In this document: positions 1 through 10,113 of the stretch, in pieces
Position numbering within the stretch: position 1 is the stretch's first letter
How the letters are laid out: each line of letters begins with the position of its first letter
Assembly: GCF_900142135.1 (NCBI RefSeq)
Contig: NZ_FQZU01000048.1
Span: 1 to 39,097, forward strand
Length of the DNA stretch: 39,097 bases
Source of the DNA: Desulfatibacillum alkenivorans DSM 16219
Lineage (GTDB): Bacteria; Desulfobacterota; Desulfobacteria; Desulfobacterales; Desulfatibacillaceae
Reading direction: 5' to 3'
Notes under the pieces: model-generated
What the model saw: only the letters and a program-made list of their open reading frames with translations
Told to the model about the DNA's origin: nothing
Database searches by the model: none
Translations under genes and position numbers: made by a program

Positions 1-112
1 AGAAAAAAAATCGGAAAAAGTCTACCGCATAAATTGTCAAAGATCAGGGGCTGATTCAGGGCCCGGACAAGGGTTGTTTTTCCATAGGGTTTCATGTTTT
101 TCTGATCCAGGG
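1..112 (-). promoter_or_regulatory. Putative CRISPR leader start, downstream of cas2
   Basis: This is the A/T-rich stretch directly after the cas2 stop, where type I-E loci usually carry the leader before the first repeat. Read on the minus strand it has a TTGACA hexamer (complement of 35-40) and ends in a long T run near base 1. A small hairpin lies at 43-55 (ATCAG, GGG, CTGAT). No type I-E repeat unit is visible, so the array, if present, begins left of the window. The assignment rests on position and composition only. Confidence 0.4.
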
Positions 113-1295
<1,183 letters not shown>

Positions 1296-1313
1296 GGCGC
1301 TTCCTCCTTGGGA

Positions 1314-1338
1314 GGCGCCCGGGGATGGCCCGGGCGCC
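1314..1338 (-). promoter_or_regulatory. Perfect intercistronic hairpin between cas6e and cas1
   Basis: The arms GGCGCCCGGG and CCCGGGCGCC form a perfect 10-bp stem around a 5-base loop. On the coding (minus) strand it is preceded by A6 and followed by the cas1 ribosome site, so it is not a normal intrinsic terminator for the operon. It could stabilise or insulate the cas1-cas2 part of the message. On the plus strand it is followed by GCGTTTTTT, the layout of an intrinsic terminator against antisense transcripts. Confidence 0.6.
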
Positions 1339-1345
1339 GCGTTTT

Positions 1346-2020
1346 TTACGGGACGGGAATGACGGAGAGCATTCCAAGCCCCATGACCTTGCCATGGCCG
1401 ACCCCGTTTTGCAGGGCGGCCGTAAAGAGCGACGGCTCCCGGACCATCAAAACCCCGTCAAACAGGGCCGAGTATACCCGGATGACGTTGCCCTTGTGCT
1501 GCTTGCCCGTCAGCATTTGCTCCTGGGCGACGCTCACGGCCGGCTTCTCCATGGTTTGCTGGTAAAAGTCCCCGCAAGGAATCAGCGGCAAGGAGAATCC
1601 GTGGAGTTTCGCCATTCTCATCAGCCAGGCCTCCTGCTCCTCCCGCCGGAAGAGGCCTATCCTTTTTCCGTTTCTTTTTATGCTGGGATTGGCCCGCAGC
1701 CTGAACCGGAATTTGCCGCCTGGTTCCAGGGAATCCAATTTCAGGCGTTGCTTCAGGTCAATTGGCGGATCCTGTTTCAACAGCCACCCGTTGGAGGAAA
1801 CGGCGCTCCAATCCGGGAGGGATCTGCTTTGCATTAGGATGTACGGAGACTGGTCCGGCCCGGTTTCAGGCTCCAGCCTCCACAGGAATTCGCTCCGGGG
1901 GCAAGGGTTTTCGGGAGGGGAAAAAGCCCTGCACAAAGAGGAATGCATCTGGTACGGGTCGGACAGGTCCCGCCTGGCTTGCTTGGAGCGGGGGTTGAGT
2001 TGGATTCTACTCAGATACAT
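1346..2020 (-). CDS. cas6e: CRISPR pre-crRNA endoribonuclease Cas6e (CasE)
   Basis: Cas6e cuts the pre-crRNA inside each repeat and stays bound to the 3' handle in the Cascade complex. The 224-residue protein starts MYLSRIQL, as E. coli CasE starts MYLSK. It keeps the likely catalytic His26 within DPYQMHSSL, the FRFRLRANPSIKRNGKR RNA-binding segment and the C-terminal glycine-rich motif NGVGHGKVMGLGMLS. A longer reading frame upstream exists, but the ATG at 2020 matches the family start and has an AAGGAGG site. It overlaps the end of cas5e by 10 bases. Confidence 0.95.
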   Translation of the reverse strand: MYLSRIQLNPRSKQARRDLSDPYQMHSSLCRAFSPPENPCPRSEFLWRLEPETGPDQSPYILMQSRSLPDWSAVSSNGWLLKQDPPIDLKQRLKLDSLEPGGKFRFRLRANPSIKRNGKRIGLFRREEQEAWLMRMAKLHGFSLPLIPCGDFYQQTMEKPAVSVAQEQMLTGKQHKGNVIRVYSALFDGVLMVREPSLFTAALQNGVGHGKVMGLGMLSVIPVP

Positions 2021-2703
2021 GATGGGCCTCCTTGGGGAAAGGGAATCCATTGGGACGCGACAAAGCGGGCCCCGAACCGGCGTTCGGCGAATGATGAAAG
2101 GGGCTGGTCCATTTTCATCAGTCCCGAGCCGTCTGTGGACTCCATGGATACAAGCAGCTTGTCGGGCGGCTTTTCCCATTTTCTGAGGGAAGACGTCCAC
2201 GGCCAGGATTCCAGGGCCGCCATGAGAGGAAGATCCAGGACGGCGTTTTCCATCCAGATGCTTTCGGAAGGGACGTAGGACTTTCTCCCCAGGGCCAGGG
2301 GCCAGGCCGGGTTTTTAAGGGCGTTGTGGGCCTTTTCCAGCAATACTTTGTCCGGGCCTTCCAGGGCGACGAGAAAGCAAGCGTCCGCCAGATAATAACG
2401 TTTGGAGACCACGCCGTCTTTTGACTGGCTTCCTCCGGCCTTGATGATTGTATCGCCGGCGGCGGCGCCCGCCGTCTGATAGTCGCTTTTCAGCATGCCG
2501 GGCCTGTCGTGCCTTACTCCCATGGACAGGCGGGTCAGGGGCTCCAGGTCGGTCCAGTTTGCCCGGTCTATTCCCATGGCCGCCGCAAGCAGCCCCAGGA
2601 CTCCGGACTTGCTGGGCTCCTTGCCGGTGTCTCGCTGATTAAACCGGCTGGTGGTTCCCCAGGATTGCATGGGGCCGGTCAGGCGAAGCAACAAGGTAGG
2701 CAT
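2011..2703 (-). CDS. cas5e: Cascade subunit Cas5e (CasD)
   Basis: Cas5e caps the 5' handle of the crRNA in type I-E Cascade. The 230-residue protein shows the family start LLLRLTGPMQSWG, then SKSGVLGLLAAAMGIDR, the glycine-containing LGRKSYVPS segment, and the C-terminal FGARFVASQW, parallel to E. coli CasD (FASREW). Length is usual. The ATG at 2703 follows an AAAGGAG site and lies 4 bases after the cas7e stop, so it is co-transcribed. Nothing suggests decay. Confidence 0.95.
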   Translation of the reverse strand: MPTLLLRLTGPMQSWGTTSRFNQRDTGKEPSKSGVLGLLAAAMGIDRANWTDLEPLTRLSMGVRHDRPGMLKSDYQTAGAAAGDTIIKAGGSQSKDGVVSKRYYLADACFLVALEGPDKVLLEKAHNALKNPAWPLALGRKSYVPSESIWMENAVLDLPLMAALESWPWTSSLRKWEKPPDKLLVSMESTDGSGLMKMDQPLSSFAERRFGARFVASQWIPFPQGGPSCI

Positions 2704-2707
2704 GGTT

Positions 2708-3865
2708 TTACTCCTTTACAGCGTTCAGGGTTTTTTGAACAAGATCCTGCAGGCTGTCCGCCTTTTGCCCCAGGCCATTGACCTGGGCGTCCAACAGATT
2801 CAGGATATAGTTTTTTCCCTCCCCGCCGTACGCGTCCTGAAGAACTTTCGCCTTGGCGGCCAGTTCCTGGGCGGATTCCTTGGTGAGGGACTGGTTTTTC
2901 CTCACAAAGACAGGAGTTTCAAAGGCATTGGCAAGGTTGCGGGGCGCCGCGTCGCGGCGCACGGAAGCCATGACGAATTCCGGGGGATTGTGCGCGGCAA
3001 AGGTGTTTTGCTTGCCTGTGGGTTCGGCTATGACAAAACCGTTTATAAAGGCTTCTATCCCTTTAAGCGCCAGATCCTTGTCTCCCTGGAGATTTTTCAC
3101 CAGCTTATCCCAGTCCAGCACGGCGTAACGGTAGAAGCAGGCGGAGTTGAACTCAATGGTTCCCATCATGTCAGCGCCTGCCGTATCCTCCGGCTTGAGG
3201 TCGTCCACGGCGGTGTAGAAGTCGAATTCCCTGTCCACGGCATGGGTGGAGATGGCATGGGCGACCTGGCAGGCGGCGTCTTGGTTTTTTTCGGGCATGT
3301 CGGCCAGCATGCGGCCGAACAAGGCCACGTCCAGAGCCTTTCCTCCGTTGAAGACATTTTCCAGGGCTTTTTTCAGGTCCGGGTCCACTTGTGCGGCCTT
3401 GGCCTTCTTTTTGGACTTTTTTTCGTCGCCGTTGGACGCTACGGGAAGCTCTTTGATGGAATCCCAGCTTTCGCTAATAATGTTTGCGATATTTTCCAGT
3501 TCCCGATTTCCCAGAAAAAGCAGGTATTGGCTTTTTCCGTCGTCCTTGATGGTGAGCTTGACGGAAGCAAGAGCAGCACGAATTTTCGCTTCCGCCTCAT
3601 TTTCATCTCTTCCTTGAGCTGTTATTATTTCCGACAATCGCTGAAGAATGCGTTTTGTGCGGCTGGCAAGGTCTCCGTGGGCCAGGGTGTTTTGGTCAAC
3701 CAATTCTGAAAAATGCTGTCTGACTGCTCGTTTAAGGCACTGGCTGGATATGCGGGCGCGTCGGGCGCCGCCGAACCATGCGTCCTTGGGAGCGCCCGTA
3801 TCGTCCCGGTTCAGGTTGGAGGGGGCGTAATTCTGCAGGGCGTGTATTTCTATGATGGTCTTCAT
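2708..3865 (-). CDS. cas7e: Cascade backbone subunit Cas7e (CasC)
   Basis: Six copies of Cas7e form the helical backbone that holds the crRNA spacer. The 385-residue protein has the family N-terminus IHALQNYAPSNLNRDDTGAPKDA followed by GGARRARISSQCLKRAVR, nearly the same as E. coli CasC. It also has the central VAHAISTHAVDREFDFYTAVDDL segment and a conserved ANAFETPVF. A lysine-rich stretch (DEKKSKKKAKA, about residues 146-156) is a local insertion in a variable region. The start has a good AGGAG site 11 bases after the cse2 stop. Confidence 0.96.
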   Translation of the reverse strand: MKTIIEIHALQNYAPSNLNRDDTGAPKDAWFGGARRARISSQCLKRAVRQHFSELVDQNTLAHGDLASRTKRILQRLSEIITAQGRDENEAEAKIRAALASVKLTIKDDGKSQYLLFLGNRELENIANIISESWDSIKELPVASNGDEKKSKKKAKAAQVDPDLKKALENVFNGGKALDVALFGRMLADMPEKNQDAACQVAHAISTHAVDREFDFYTAVDDLKPEDTAGADMMGTIEFNSACFYRYAVLDWDKLVKNLQGDKDLALKGIEAFINGFVIAEPTGKQNTFAAHNPPEFVMASVRRDAAPRNLANAFETPVFVRKNQSLTKESAQELAAKAKVLQDAYGGEGKNYILNLLDAQVNGLGQKADSLQDLVQKTLNAVKE

Positions 3866-3876
3866 GGCGTTATCTC

Positions 3877-4377
3877 CTATTGGTTTGAGTCCTCTTTGGA
3901 TTCATCGTTTTGGGGGCGGTAAAAATCCCTGGCCCATTGGTTTTGCGTGCGTTTTTGGGAATCGTTCCAAAACAGAAGCCCTTGGAGCAGGTCTTCATAA
4001 TCAATGTGAAAGTCCTTGAGCAGGGCCATCATCTGCCTCATGCGGTGGGGCAGTTGATCCTGGTCGGCGTCCAGCATGGCGATGAAGCGGAACTCCGTGC
4101 TGGAGGAATCGCTTTTTGTCTTGTGAACGGCGCAGGCTTTGCCAATGGAAAAGGCATGGCCCGCACGGCCTTCTTTCCAGTGCGCGCCCCACAAGCCGGC
4201 AGTCAGGTAATAGGCTTTGCGTTTCCAGGTTGAGTCCCGCCCTTGCAGAAAGGGCTCCACATAAGGGAAGGCGGGAACATAGGTTCCGGGATCAAAGGCC
4301 AGGCTCCTGCGCAGGACGGCCCGCACCTTGGTATCCCGGGAGTTAAGTTCTTCCAGCCATTGGATAAATGTTTTCAT
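3877..4377 (-). CDS. cse2: Cascade small subunit Cse2 (CasB)
   Basis: Cse2 forms a dimer along the belly of Cascade and stabilises the R-loop. The 166-residue, largely helical protein has the AVLRRSLAFDPGTYVPAFPYVEPFL segment and the RFIAMLDADQDQLPHRMRQMMALLKD motif typical of the family (compare RF..LL......L...LR..v..L). It sits in its standard place between cse1 and cas7e. The ATG at 4377 overlaps the cse1 stop as ATGA, indicating translational coupling. Confidence 0.93.
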   Translation of the reverse strand: MKTFIQWLEELNSRDTKVRAVLRRSLAFDPGTYVPAFPYVEPFLQGRDSTWKRKAYYLTAGLWGAHWKEGRAGHAFSIGKACAVHKTKSDSSSTEFRFIAMLDADQDQLPHRMRQMMALLKDFHIDYEDLLQGLLFWNDSQKRTQNQWARDFYRPQNDESKEDSNQ

Positions 4378-5906
4378 GGCGCCTCCATTTGGGGTTCGGG
4401 TTTTTGAATTTCGCTATTTAACTTTTTAATTTCCTGATAAATTTTTCCTTCCGCTTTAACGGCCGCTCGAATGGCCCAGGCGTCTCCCATGGAAACTCCC
4501 GCACGGAATTTTTCCCAAGAGTCACTTAAGGCTTCTTTTACGTACAAAAACCATTGACGGCGGATGTCTTCAGGATCCGCCTCCTTGGTGTACTGCTCCA
4601 GAATTACGTGAAAGCGGGACTCCAGGATGGACCAGTAGCCGGATATGACCGGTAATTGAGTCACGAAGCCGGAAATATCCTTAGCGTCCGGTTTTCGGTC
4701 CCCCCGGGCCAGGAGTTTTTCCGCGTAGGTTCGGCACGCGGAGTACAGACTTTTCTGAGTTGTTTCCGCCTGATCCAGAAGGGAATGAATCTCCGTCCTG
4801 ACATAACCGTCGCCCAACAGGGCCTTGGGCAGTGCGAACCTTTCTAAACGCCAGAATTCAATTTTCGCCTGATTGTTTGCCTGACCAAGCACCAGGACCG
4901 AGTTGGGAAAGCGGGTTACATCAGAGCGGGTGAGGCCGGCCGCATGTTGAATAACCTGAGGAGCGAGCCCTTCTTTATCCGGCAAGAGAGAATCAAACTC
5001 CCTCCACACGCCTTTTTCCCCGAATTGCAAAGACATTCGACCATGTTTTGGATGGATTCTATACGCAAGCATGGGATCGGTAAAAGAGTCTGCCTCGCAA
5101 CCTATTCCCGATGCAAAAGTCATTGATGATATGCCTTTTCCGTCTTCTTCCTGCCTGAATTTTAGTGATCGTGTTCTCCATGTGTACCAATCCGCCAGAC
5201 CTGATGGGCTTCTTGACGGCCCCTCGCTAAGATATTTTACTTTGTCTGGTTTCCTTTCCCAGACCGGAACATCGCTTTGCAGCACCTCCCTGTTTTGGGG
5301 AACCAGCAGGAAAAGCAAGGAGTCTTCAAGGTTCGCGCCCAATGGAATGACCATCAGCGATACTGCGGATGGAGCGCCCTTGGTGTATTTGAAGTCGCTG
5401 TTGCCGCCTCCTATTGAGAAAGATTGGCAGGCAAGCAGCCACCGGACGGAATTGGCTGTGGAGATTGCTCCCGCGTTTTGCACGTCCACATGGTCAAAAA
5501 GCACCTTGGCGTTATCCGCATTGTGTTCGGCTGCCAGAGCCGGCCAGGAGCGCCATTGTTTTTTCCCCTCCGGGACATAGTCAGGAACTTGGAAAAACGG
5601 ATACACCTCATGAAAGAGCCAGAACCGGTCGCGCCATTTTTCCAGGTAGGCCTCAATTTTGCCCCTGGGCAGGCCGCCCTTGAATAAGGCTCTGGCCTGG
5701 GTGATGTCCGCCGGCCCTTCCAGGGCCCGGTACAGGACAGCCAGCAGAAACCGGTGTAAAGCCGCCGTCACCAGGGGGGAAGGATCCTCGATGGCGGCGA
5801 TATCCTTTGCCTTGGTCAGCACTTCCCGGACGCCCATTTCCAGGCGGGCGCCGCCGGGCGTTCTGACGGGGATCCAGGGCTCGTCGATCAGGTTGAACTG
5901 ATTCAT
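4374..5906 (-). CDS. cse1: Cascade large subunit Cse1 (Cas8e, CasA)
   Basis: Cse1 recognises the PAM and recruits Cas3 to the target. The 510-residue product begins FNLIDEPWIPV, the hallmark N-terminus of the family, and contains the WFLFHEVYPFFQVPDY-like segment near residues 93-108 and the NSDFKYTKGAPSAVSLMV segment. The length fits E. coli CasA (502 residues). The start codon overlaps the cas3 stop (ATGA), and the stop overlaps cse2. The C-terminal four-helix-bundle region is present. Confidence 0.95.
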   Translation of the reverse strand: MNQFNLIDEPWIPVRTPGGARLEMGVREVLTKAKDIAAIEDPSPLVTAALHRFLLAVLYRALEGPADITQARALFKGGLPRGKIEAYLEKWRDRFWLFHEVYPFFQVPDYVPEGKKQWRSWPALAAEHNADNAKVLFDHVDVQNAGAISTANSVRWLLACQSFSIGGGNSDFKYTKGAPSAVSLMVIPLGANLEDSLLFLLVPQNREVLQSDVPVWERKPDKVKYLSEGPSRSPSGLADWYTWRTRSLKFRQEEDGKGISSMTFASGIGCEADSFTDPMLAYRIHPKHGRMSLQFGEKGVWREFDSLLPDKEGLAPQVIQHAAGLTRSDVTRFPNSVLVLGQANNQAKIEFWRLERFALPKALLGDGYVRTEIHSLLDQAETTQKSLYSACRTYAEKLLARGDRKPDAKDISGFVTQLPVISGYWSILESRFHVILEQYTKEADPEDIRRQWFLYVKEALSDSWEKFRAGVSMGDAWAIRAAVKAEGKIYQEIKKLNSEIQKPEPQMEAP

Positions 5907-8548
5907 AAGTCCTCCTTTTCTTGGTATAACAGGCCCAATGCTTCATCCAAGCGAACTTGGGCGTCATGTTCCCAAAGTCCTTTTTCATCCAGAACCATAG
6001 GGAAGCAATTGCGTAACAGGGGCGATTTTTTCCATGGGTCGGGAACGCCGCATTGTTTCAGTTGTTTGACCACGGATTTTCGGGTGATGGAAAGGGTCTT
6101 GAAAAATAACTCCTTTGCCTGGGAGAAAGATGGGGTGGATAAAACATGCTCCTTTTCCAATGCGGTTAACGGGATGGCCGACACCGATTCCTCTCCCAGA
6201 CGGGTCCGGGCCGCCAGGCTGCGGTGAACCAGTGGATCGTCTTCATCATAAAGGACAAAGCGGGACGGATCGTTCCAGGAGTCGTCGTCGGGCAGTCCAA
6301 TAATAGCCATGTTAGCCTGCCCGGTTTTGGCGAATGCTTCTCCCTCTCCTTCAATGACGGCCTGATCCAGGCGTTCCGCCAAGTGGGAAGGAATTTGCAC
6401 ATGGTCTTCATAAACCGCCGTGACCAGGGAATCTATTTCGTCGGGCAGGATGATTTGTTTTTTTGAGGCAAGGAGCGTCCAGGTTTTTAAAAGCAAGTCT
6501 TCCCCGTACACGGAACTCCACCAGAGGGGCTTTTTAAAATCAGGCGGGGCGCCGGGGGTAAGTCCGGCTATTGTCAAAATGGGGGCATCCGCCGGCCTGG
6601 ATTTTCTTTTGTGCCTCCACAACCGGCCAGCCCTTTGCAGCAGTAAATCAATGGGCGCCAGGTCGGTTATCATGTAGTCGAAATCCAGATCCAGGCTTTG
6701 CTCCACCACCTGGGTTGCGATCAGGATTTTTCTCCCGGAACGGTCTCCGTCCTTGCCAAAGACCTTAAGCAGAAAATCCTCCCTTTTTTGCCTTAGGACC
6801 GCTGGATACCGGGCGTGAAACAGATACACCTCCGTCCCGTCCTGGAGCCTTTTTCCCACAAGGGCCTCCTGGGTTTTGACGGGTTCCCCCTCAGGGAAGG
6901 AAAGAAAGAATTCCTGGGCTCTTCCGACCGTGTTCATCAATACCAGGCCCATGCCTTCGGCGGGCAGATTCTCGGCCAATGCCTGATTGACGGAACTCAA
7001 ATCCGGTTGAACGCCCTTGACCTTTATGGTTTGACGCCTCTTCGGATCCGTGGAAAAGGAGATTTGTTGGGCTTCGCCTTGGCTAAACACTGTCAATCGG
7101 GGGTAGGGGGCGCCCTCGGGCGGTTGAGCTCCTATGCCCGAGGCCAGTTTCCGGCGAATCGATGGAGGCAGGGTTGCGGATAGCAGCACAATTGAGGAGC
7201 CCAGGGATAAAAGCCATCTGACCAGATGAATCAAGAGAGTCCCAGTGTAGGAGTCGTATGCGTGGATCTCGTCAAATACCACCACCCGGTTGGCGAGGCC
7301 CCACAGACGCACAAAATTATGCCTTACCGGCAATATAGGCAGCAAAGCCTGGTCCACCGTACCCACCCCGTATTCGGAAAGCAGCGCCCGCTTTTTATTG
7401 GTAAACCATTCTCCCGCCCTGACTTCTCCTCCGGGATGAGGGTCGCTTATGTCTGAAATTTTCAGGTTGGTGAAATCCTCATTAAGGATACTGGCGCCAT
7501 GGAGCAATTGAAGGTCCAGGGGACGTTCACACCCTTGTTTGCGGAGAAAGTCCATGGTCCGTTTAAACATGGCGTTGCCCGTGGCTTTTGTGGGCAGGGC
7601 TATGTACAGGCCCCGATGCTTGTTTTTTCTTTGCTGTTCCAGGTGGATGTAAAACGCGGCCTCGGTTTTGCCCTCACCCATGGGGGCTTCCAGCAACAGC
7701 ACGGAAGGCCCGGAAATATCTTGGACGGCAACGGAAACAGCCTCTTGGAGCGGTCTGGGCGGGAATCCAAAAACCTCCGGAAATGTCCTGAAACCCGCAG
7801 ACAATGGAGTTCGCAGCCTCCATCCGATAGCGTCCAGCGCCGAGTCTGCCTTGGCTTTGCTTTTTTCGTACCATGCCGCCAAGTCGGCGCAGTCCAGGGG
7901 CGTTCCGTAGTCAAACCATTCCGTATTGGAGCCGATCCAGTCCGCAAAGCTGGTCAGGCCGGAAATCAGCATGAATTCCGGGCCGCTCAGGGTTTCCTTG
8001 GAGGGAGGGGAGACGGGATTGAAAACGGATAGAATCGCCTGGAAGATTTGTTTTCTGGCCTCCGTCCATGCGTCCTCACCCATGGCGAATCTGTCGAACT
8101 CCACAGTCTGCAACTCACTGTAAGAGGCTCTTTGTCCGTGATGGCAACCCACGGAGGCAGCGGCTAATTCCGCCAAGTCATATGGCCAGCCCAAATCCAG
8201 TAGAATGGATTCCAAGGCGATCTGGCTCACGTATCCATGATTGATCCGTGTGTTGATGCTGCGTCGAGTAGCTATGCCGTGCGGCGGCGCTTCGGTCCAT
8301 TTGGCCTGGAAGCCAGGGCAGGCCTTGCCTATGTCATGACAGGCAATGACGGCAAGCAACCAGGGACGGGCCTCATCCCACGGGAGCCCCAGGCAGGCGG
8401 CCATGTGCTGTTTGGCGGTTTCCGGCTCACGATCCAGGATTGCTTCGGCGCATGCCGCCGCATCCAGCAGATGCAATACCAGAGGATGCCACTGTCCAGA
8501 ATGGTCAGGGGCCGTCTTGGCCCATAACAAGTGCATGGAGTTGTCCAT
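5903..8548 (-). CDS. cas3: CRISPR-associated nuclease-helicase Cas3, type I-E
   Basis: Cas3 degrades target DNA after Cascade binding. The 881-residue protein has an N-terminal HD nuclease domain: His26 in VLHLLDAA, His71-Asp72 in ACHDIGKACPGF, and the GCHHGQ motif around residues 134-139. A superfamily 2 helicase follows: Walker A APMGEGKT at 288-295, DEIH at 426-429, LLSATLP near 457-463 and the motif VI element QRAGRLWRH in the C-terminal half. All key motifs are intact, so the enzyme looks functional. The ATG at 8548 follows AGAAGGAG. It is 26 bases downstream of the WYL regulator gene. Confidence 0.96.
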   Translation of the reverse strand: MDNSMHLLWAKTAPDHSGQWHPLVLHLLDAAACAEAILDREPETAKQHMAACLGLPWDEARPWLLAVIACHDIGKACPGFQAKWTEAPPHGIATRRSINTRINHGYVSQIALESILLDLGWPYDLAELAAASVGCHHGQRASYSELQTVEFDRFAMGEDAWTEARKQIFQAILSVFNPVSPPSKETLSGPEFMLISGLTSFADWIGSNTEWFDYGTPLDCADLAAWYEKSKAKADSALDAIGWRLRTPLSAGFRTFPEVFGFPPRPLQEAVSVAVQDISGPSVLLLEAPMGEGKTEAAFYIHLEQQRKNKHRGLYIALPTKATGNAMFKRTMDFLRKQGCERPLDLQLLHGASILNEDFTNLKISDISDPHPGGEVRAGEWFTNKKRALLSEYGVGTVDQALLPILPVRHNFVRLWGLANRVVVFDEIHAYDSYTGTLLIHLVRWLLSLGSSIVLLSATLPPSIRRKLASGIGAQPPEGAPYPRLTVFSQGEAQQISFSTDPKRRQTIKVKGVQPDLSSVNQALAENLPAEGMGLVLMNTVGRAQEFFLSFPEGEPVKTQEALVGKRLQDGTEVYLFHARYPAVLRQKREDFLLKVFGKDGDRSGRKILIATQVVEQSLDLDFDYMITDLAPIDLLLQRAGRLWRHKRKSRPADAPILTIAGLTPGAPPDFKKPLWWSSVYGEDLLLKTWTLLASKKQIILPDEIDSLVTAVYEDHVQIPSHLAERLDQAVIEGEGEAFAKTGQANMAIIGLPDDDSWNDPSRFVLYDEDDPLVHRSLAARTRLGEESVSAIPLTALEKEHVLSTPSFSQAKELFFKTLSITRKSVVKQLKQCGVPDPWKKSPLLRNCFPMVLDEKGLWEHDAQVRLDEALGLLYQEKEDL

Positions 8549-8574
8549 AAGATTGTTCTCCTTCTAAAGGTTCA

Positions 8575-9579
8575 TTACTCCATCGCCCTTTTTTGATTGT
8601 AAGCATGTTGATATGCTTGGAGCGTCTGCTCCAGGCTTTGCACGATCATCTCTTGCAGCTCCGTCGGTTCCAGGACCTGGGCTTCGGGGCCCAGGCTCAG
8701 GATCCATTGCTTGATTTCATCCAGGCCGGCGACATCGAAAGTCATTTCCAGGCCGCCGTCCGGGAGCTTTTCCATGCGTTGGCTTTCGTGCCAGATTTTC
8801 TCCCCCACCCATCGGGACCATTCCGGACTGATGCGGACCTTCACTGTATGGAGTTCGTCTTGCATGACCTTAAAGCTGCGGCTGGTGTATTCTTCCAGGG
8901 AAAAATCTTTCGGAAGGTCGAAAACGGCGCCTGTGACCTTAAGCATCTTTATGCGGTCCACCACAAAGGTCCGGACTTCGCCCCGCAGGTGACAAAAACC
9001 GATGAGGTAGATGGTTCCGTCCAGGAATCGCAGGGCGTAGGGATCCACCTTGCGAAGGCTCTCTTTGGGGCTTCGCAGGGATTGGTAAATCATTTCCACC
9101 CGCTCCCGTTTGGGCAGGACTTTGCTGAGCTGGTTCAGGATTTCGCGATATTTTCCGTATTCCTTGAACGGCCGTATGCCGACGGAAAAGGCGCTTTGGA
9201 TATTGTCCAGATAAGCCAGGGTTTCCCGGGGAAGGGTGGCGCGGACTTTTTTAAAAAGTGACTCCAGGGCGTCGTAATACCAGGTGTCTTTAAAAACCTT
9301 AATGAAGTCCCCGTAGAGGTATAGGGACATGAGCTCAGTGGTGGTGAAAGGCTGGGGAACCCGGAACTTGTAGTCGTCAATGAAGGCCCATTTGGTCTGG
9401 CCCTCGATCTTCTCCGTAAACAACGGAAAGCCTGCGGCCTGCAAAGCCTCCAGATCGCGGTACACGGTTCGGCGAGAAGTATTCTCCAGGTCCATGATGT
9501 CGCGTACGCTCAGCCCGTTATGGCTGGCTTCAATATGCCTGAGAATCCGCCATTGCCTGGCTAGTTGATCGCCTCTCAT
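8575..9579 (-). CDS. WYL-domain transcriptional regulator of the cas operon
   Basis: The 334-residue protein has an N-terminal winged helix-turn-helix (RILRHIEASHNGLSVRDIMDLENTSRRTVYRDLEAL) and a central WYL-type ligand-binding domain (PYALRFLDGTIYLIGFCHLRGEVRTFVVDRI). A C-terminal WCX-like extension follows. WYL regulators often control CRISPR-Cas and other defence loci, binding nucleic acids or nucleotides. It is the first gene of the cas operon, 26 bases before cas3, so autoregulation of the operon is likely (inference). An upstream TTG at 9645 would add 22 residues but lacks a ribosome site; the ATG at 9579 has GGGAGGGGG. Confidence 0.9.
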   Translation of the reverse strand: MRGDQLARQWRILRHIEASHNGLSVRDIMDLENTSRRTVYRDLEALQAAGFPLFTEKIEGQTKWAFIDDYKFRVPQPFTTTELMSLYLYGDFIKVFKDTWYYDALESLFKKVRATLPRETLAYLDNIQSAFSVGIRPFKEYGKYREILNQLSKVLPKRERVEMIYQSLRSPKESLRKVDPYALRFLDGTIYLIGFCHLRGEVRTFVVDRIKMLKVTGAVFDLPKDFSLEEYTSRSFKVMQDELHTVKVRISPEWSRWVGEKIWHESQRMEKLPDGGLEMTFDVAGLDEIKQWILSLGPEAQVLEPTELQEMIVQSLEQTLQAYQHAYNQKRAME

Positions 9580-9915
9580 GTCCCCCTCCCGAGTTGTTTT
9601 ATTGATGTCAAGGCGATCATTAGCATAGCCTCGAAGATCTGACAAACAACAGTTTTATACATGGTTTTAAGTGCTCTTTGTATTGCGAAATTATCCCAAT
9701 TAATACAGCTTGTTAAAATTTTACCGCCTAAGCTCTGTATTGGCGGCCTTGGTATTTTCCGGGATGAAGATGAGTTGTACGATTATCTTTTAACGGGTAG
9801 GTGTGTCAGATCCGGTCACAGTTGGGAGACTTTTTTATCCAACGGGAACTATTCAGAGAGATGGGATGGAGATGCTGAACAAAGGGCGTTTGGCTCTCTT
9901 GGAATTAACCCCTGA
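9580..9915. other. Gene-free stretch upstream of the cas operon
   Basis: This stretch is A/T-rich and without a convincing gene. It should hold the cas operon promoter. The open frame at 9661-9915 on the plus strand has no recognisable domain in its first two thirds, but it is in the same frame as the recombinase tail that follows its TGA stop. It may be the decayed continuation of that gene. Confidence 0.5.
9622..9649 (-). promoter_or_regulatory. Possible sigma-70 promoter of the WYL-cas operon
   Basis: On the minus strand a TTGTTT (complement of 9644-9649) is followed after 16 bases by TATGCT (complement of 9622-9627). This lies about 45 bases upstream of the regulator ATG. Both boxes differ from consensus and the spacing is one base short of ideal, so this is a candidate only. 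Confidence 0.3.
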
Positions 9916-10080
9916 AATGTGGGAAAGTTTTTGGGCCATAAAAGGGAGTCCACGACTGATATCTATTTAGGGTCTCTGGTCCCCGGATTGGATGAGGTTT
10001 CCGGGGCTATTGAAGATGCGGACGAAAACAAAGCGGCCAACCAAGCGGCCAACGAGGACTCCGAAAACGAGGAAAATTAG
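9916..10080 (+). pseudogene. C-terminal remnant of a tyrosine recombinase (integrase)
   Basis: The frame reads VGKFLGHKRESTTDIYLGSL and ends at TAG 10078-10080. LGHKxxxTTxIYLxSL is the signature C-terminal box of phage and island integrases, with the GH motif and the nucleophilic Tyr. The catalytic Arg and HxxR boxes are not found upstream, and an in-frame TGA at 9913-9915 cuts the frame just before this piece, so the gene is broken. It lies 33 bases from the 3' end of tRNA-Ser, the usual place for an island integrase. The tail after the Tyr ends in a low-complexity A/N/E-rich stretch. Confidence 0.65.
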
Positions 10081-10113
10081 GTTGTGATGGGATTAGCTAA
10101 GTGCTTGAAAATA

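Noticed and set aside
1-112. CRISPR repeats inside the window
   Set aside because: No repeated unit of about 28-29 bases with a palindromic core was found here or elsewhere in the window.
9580-9645. Longer WYL regulator from TTG at 9645
   Set aside because: No ribosome site, whereas the ATG at 9579 has GGGAGGGGG and matches the family N-terminus.
9913-9915. TGA before the integrase tail as another Sec codon
   Set aside because: It is not at a conserved Cys position, and the upstream frame lacks integrase catalytic boxes, so gene decay is the simpler reading.
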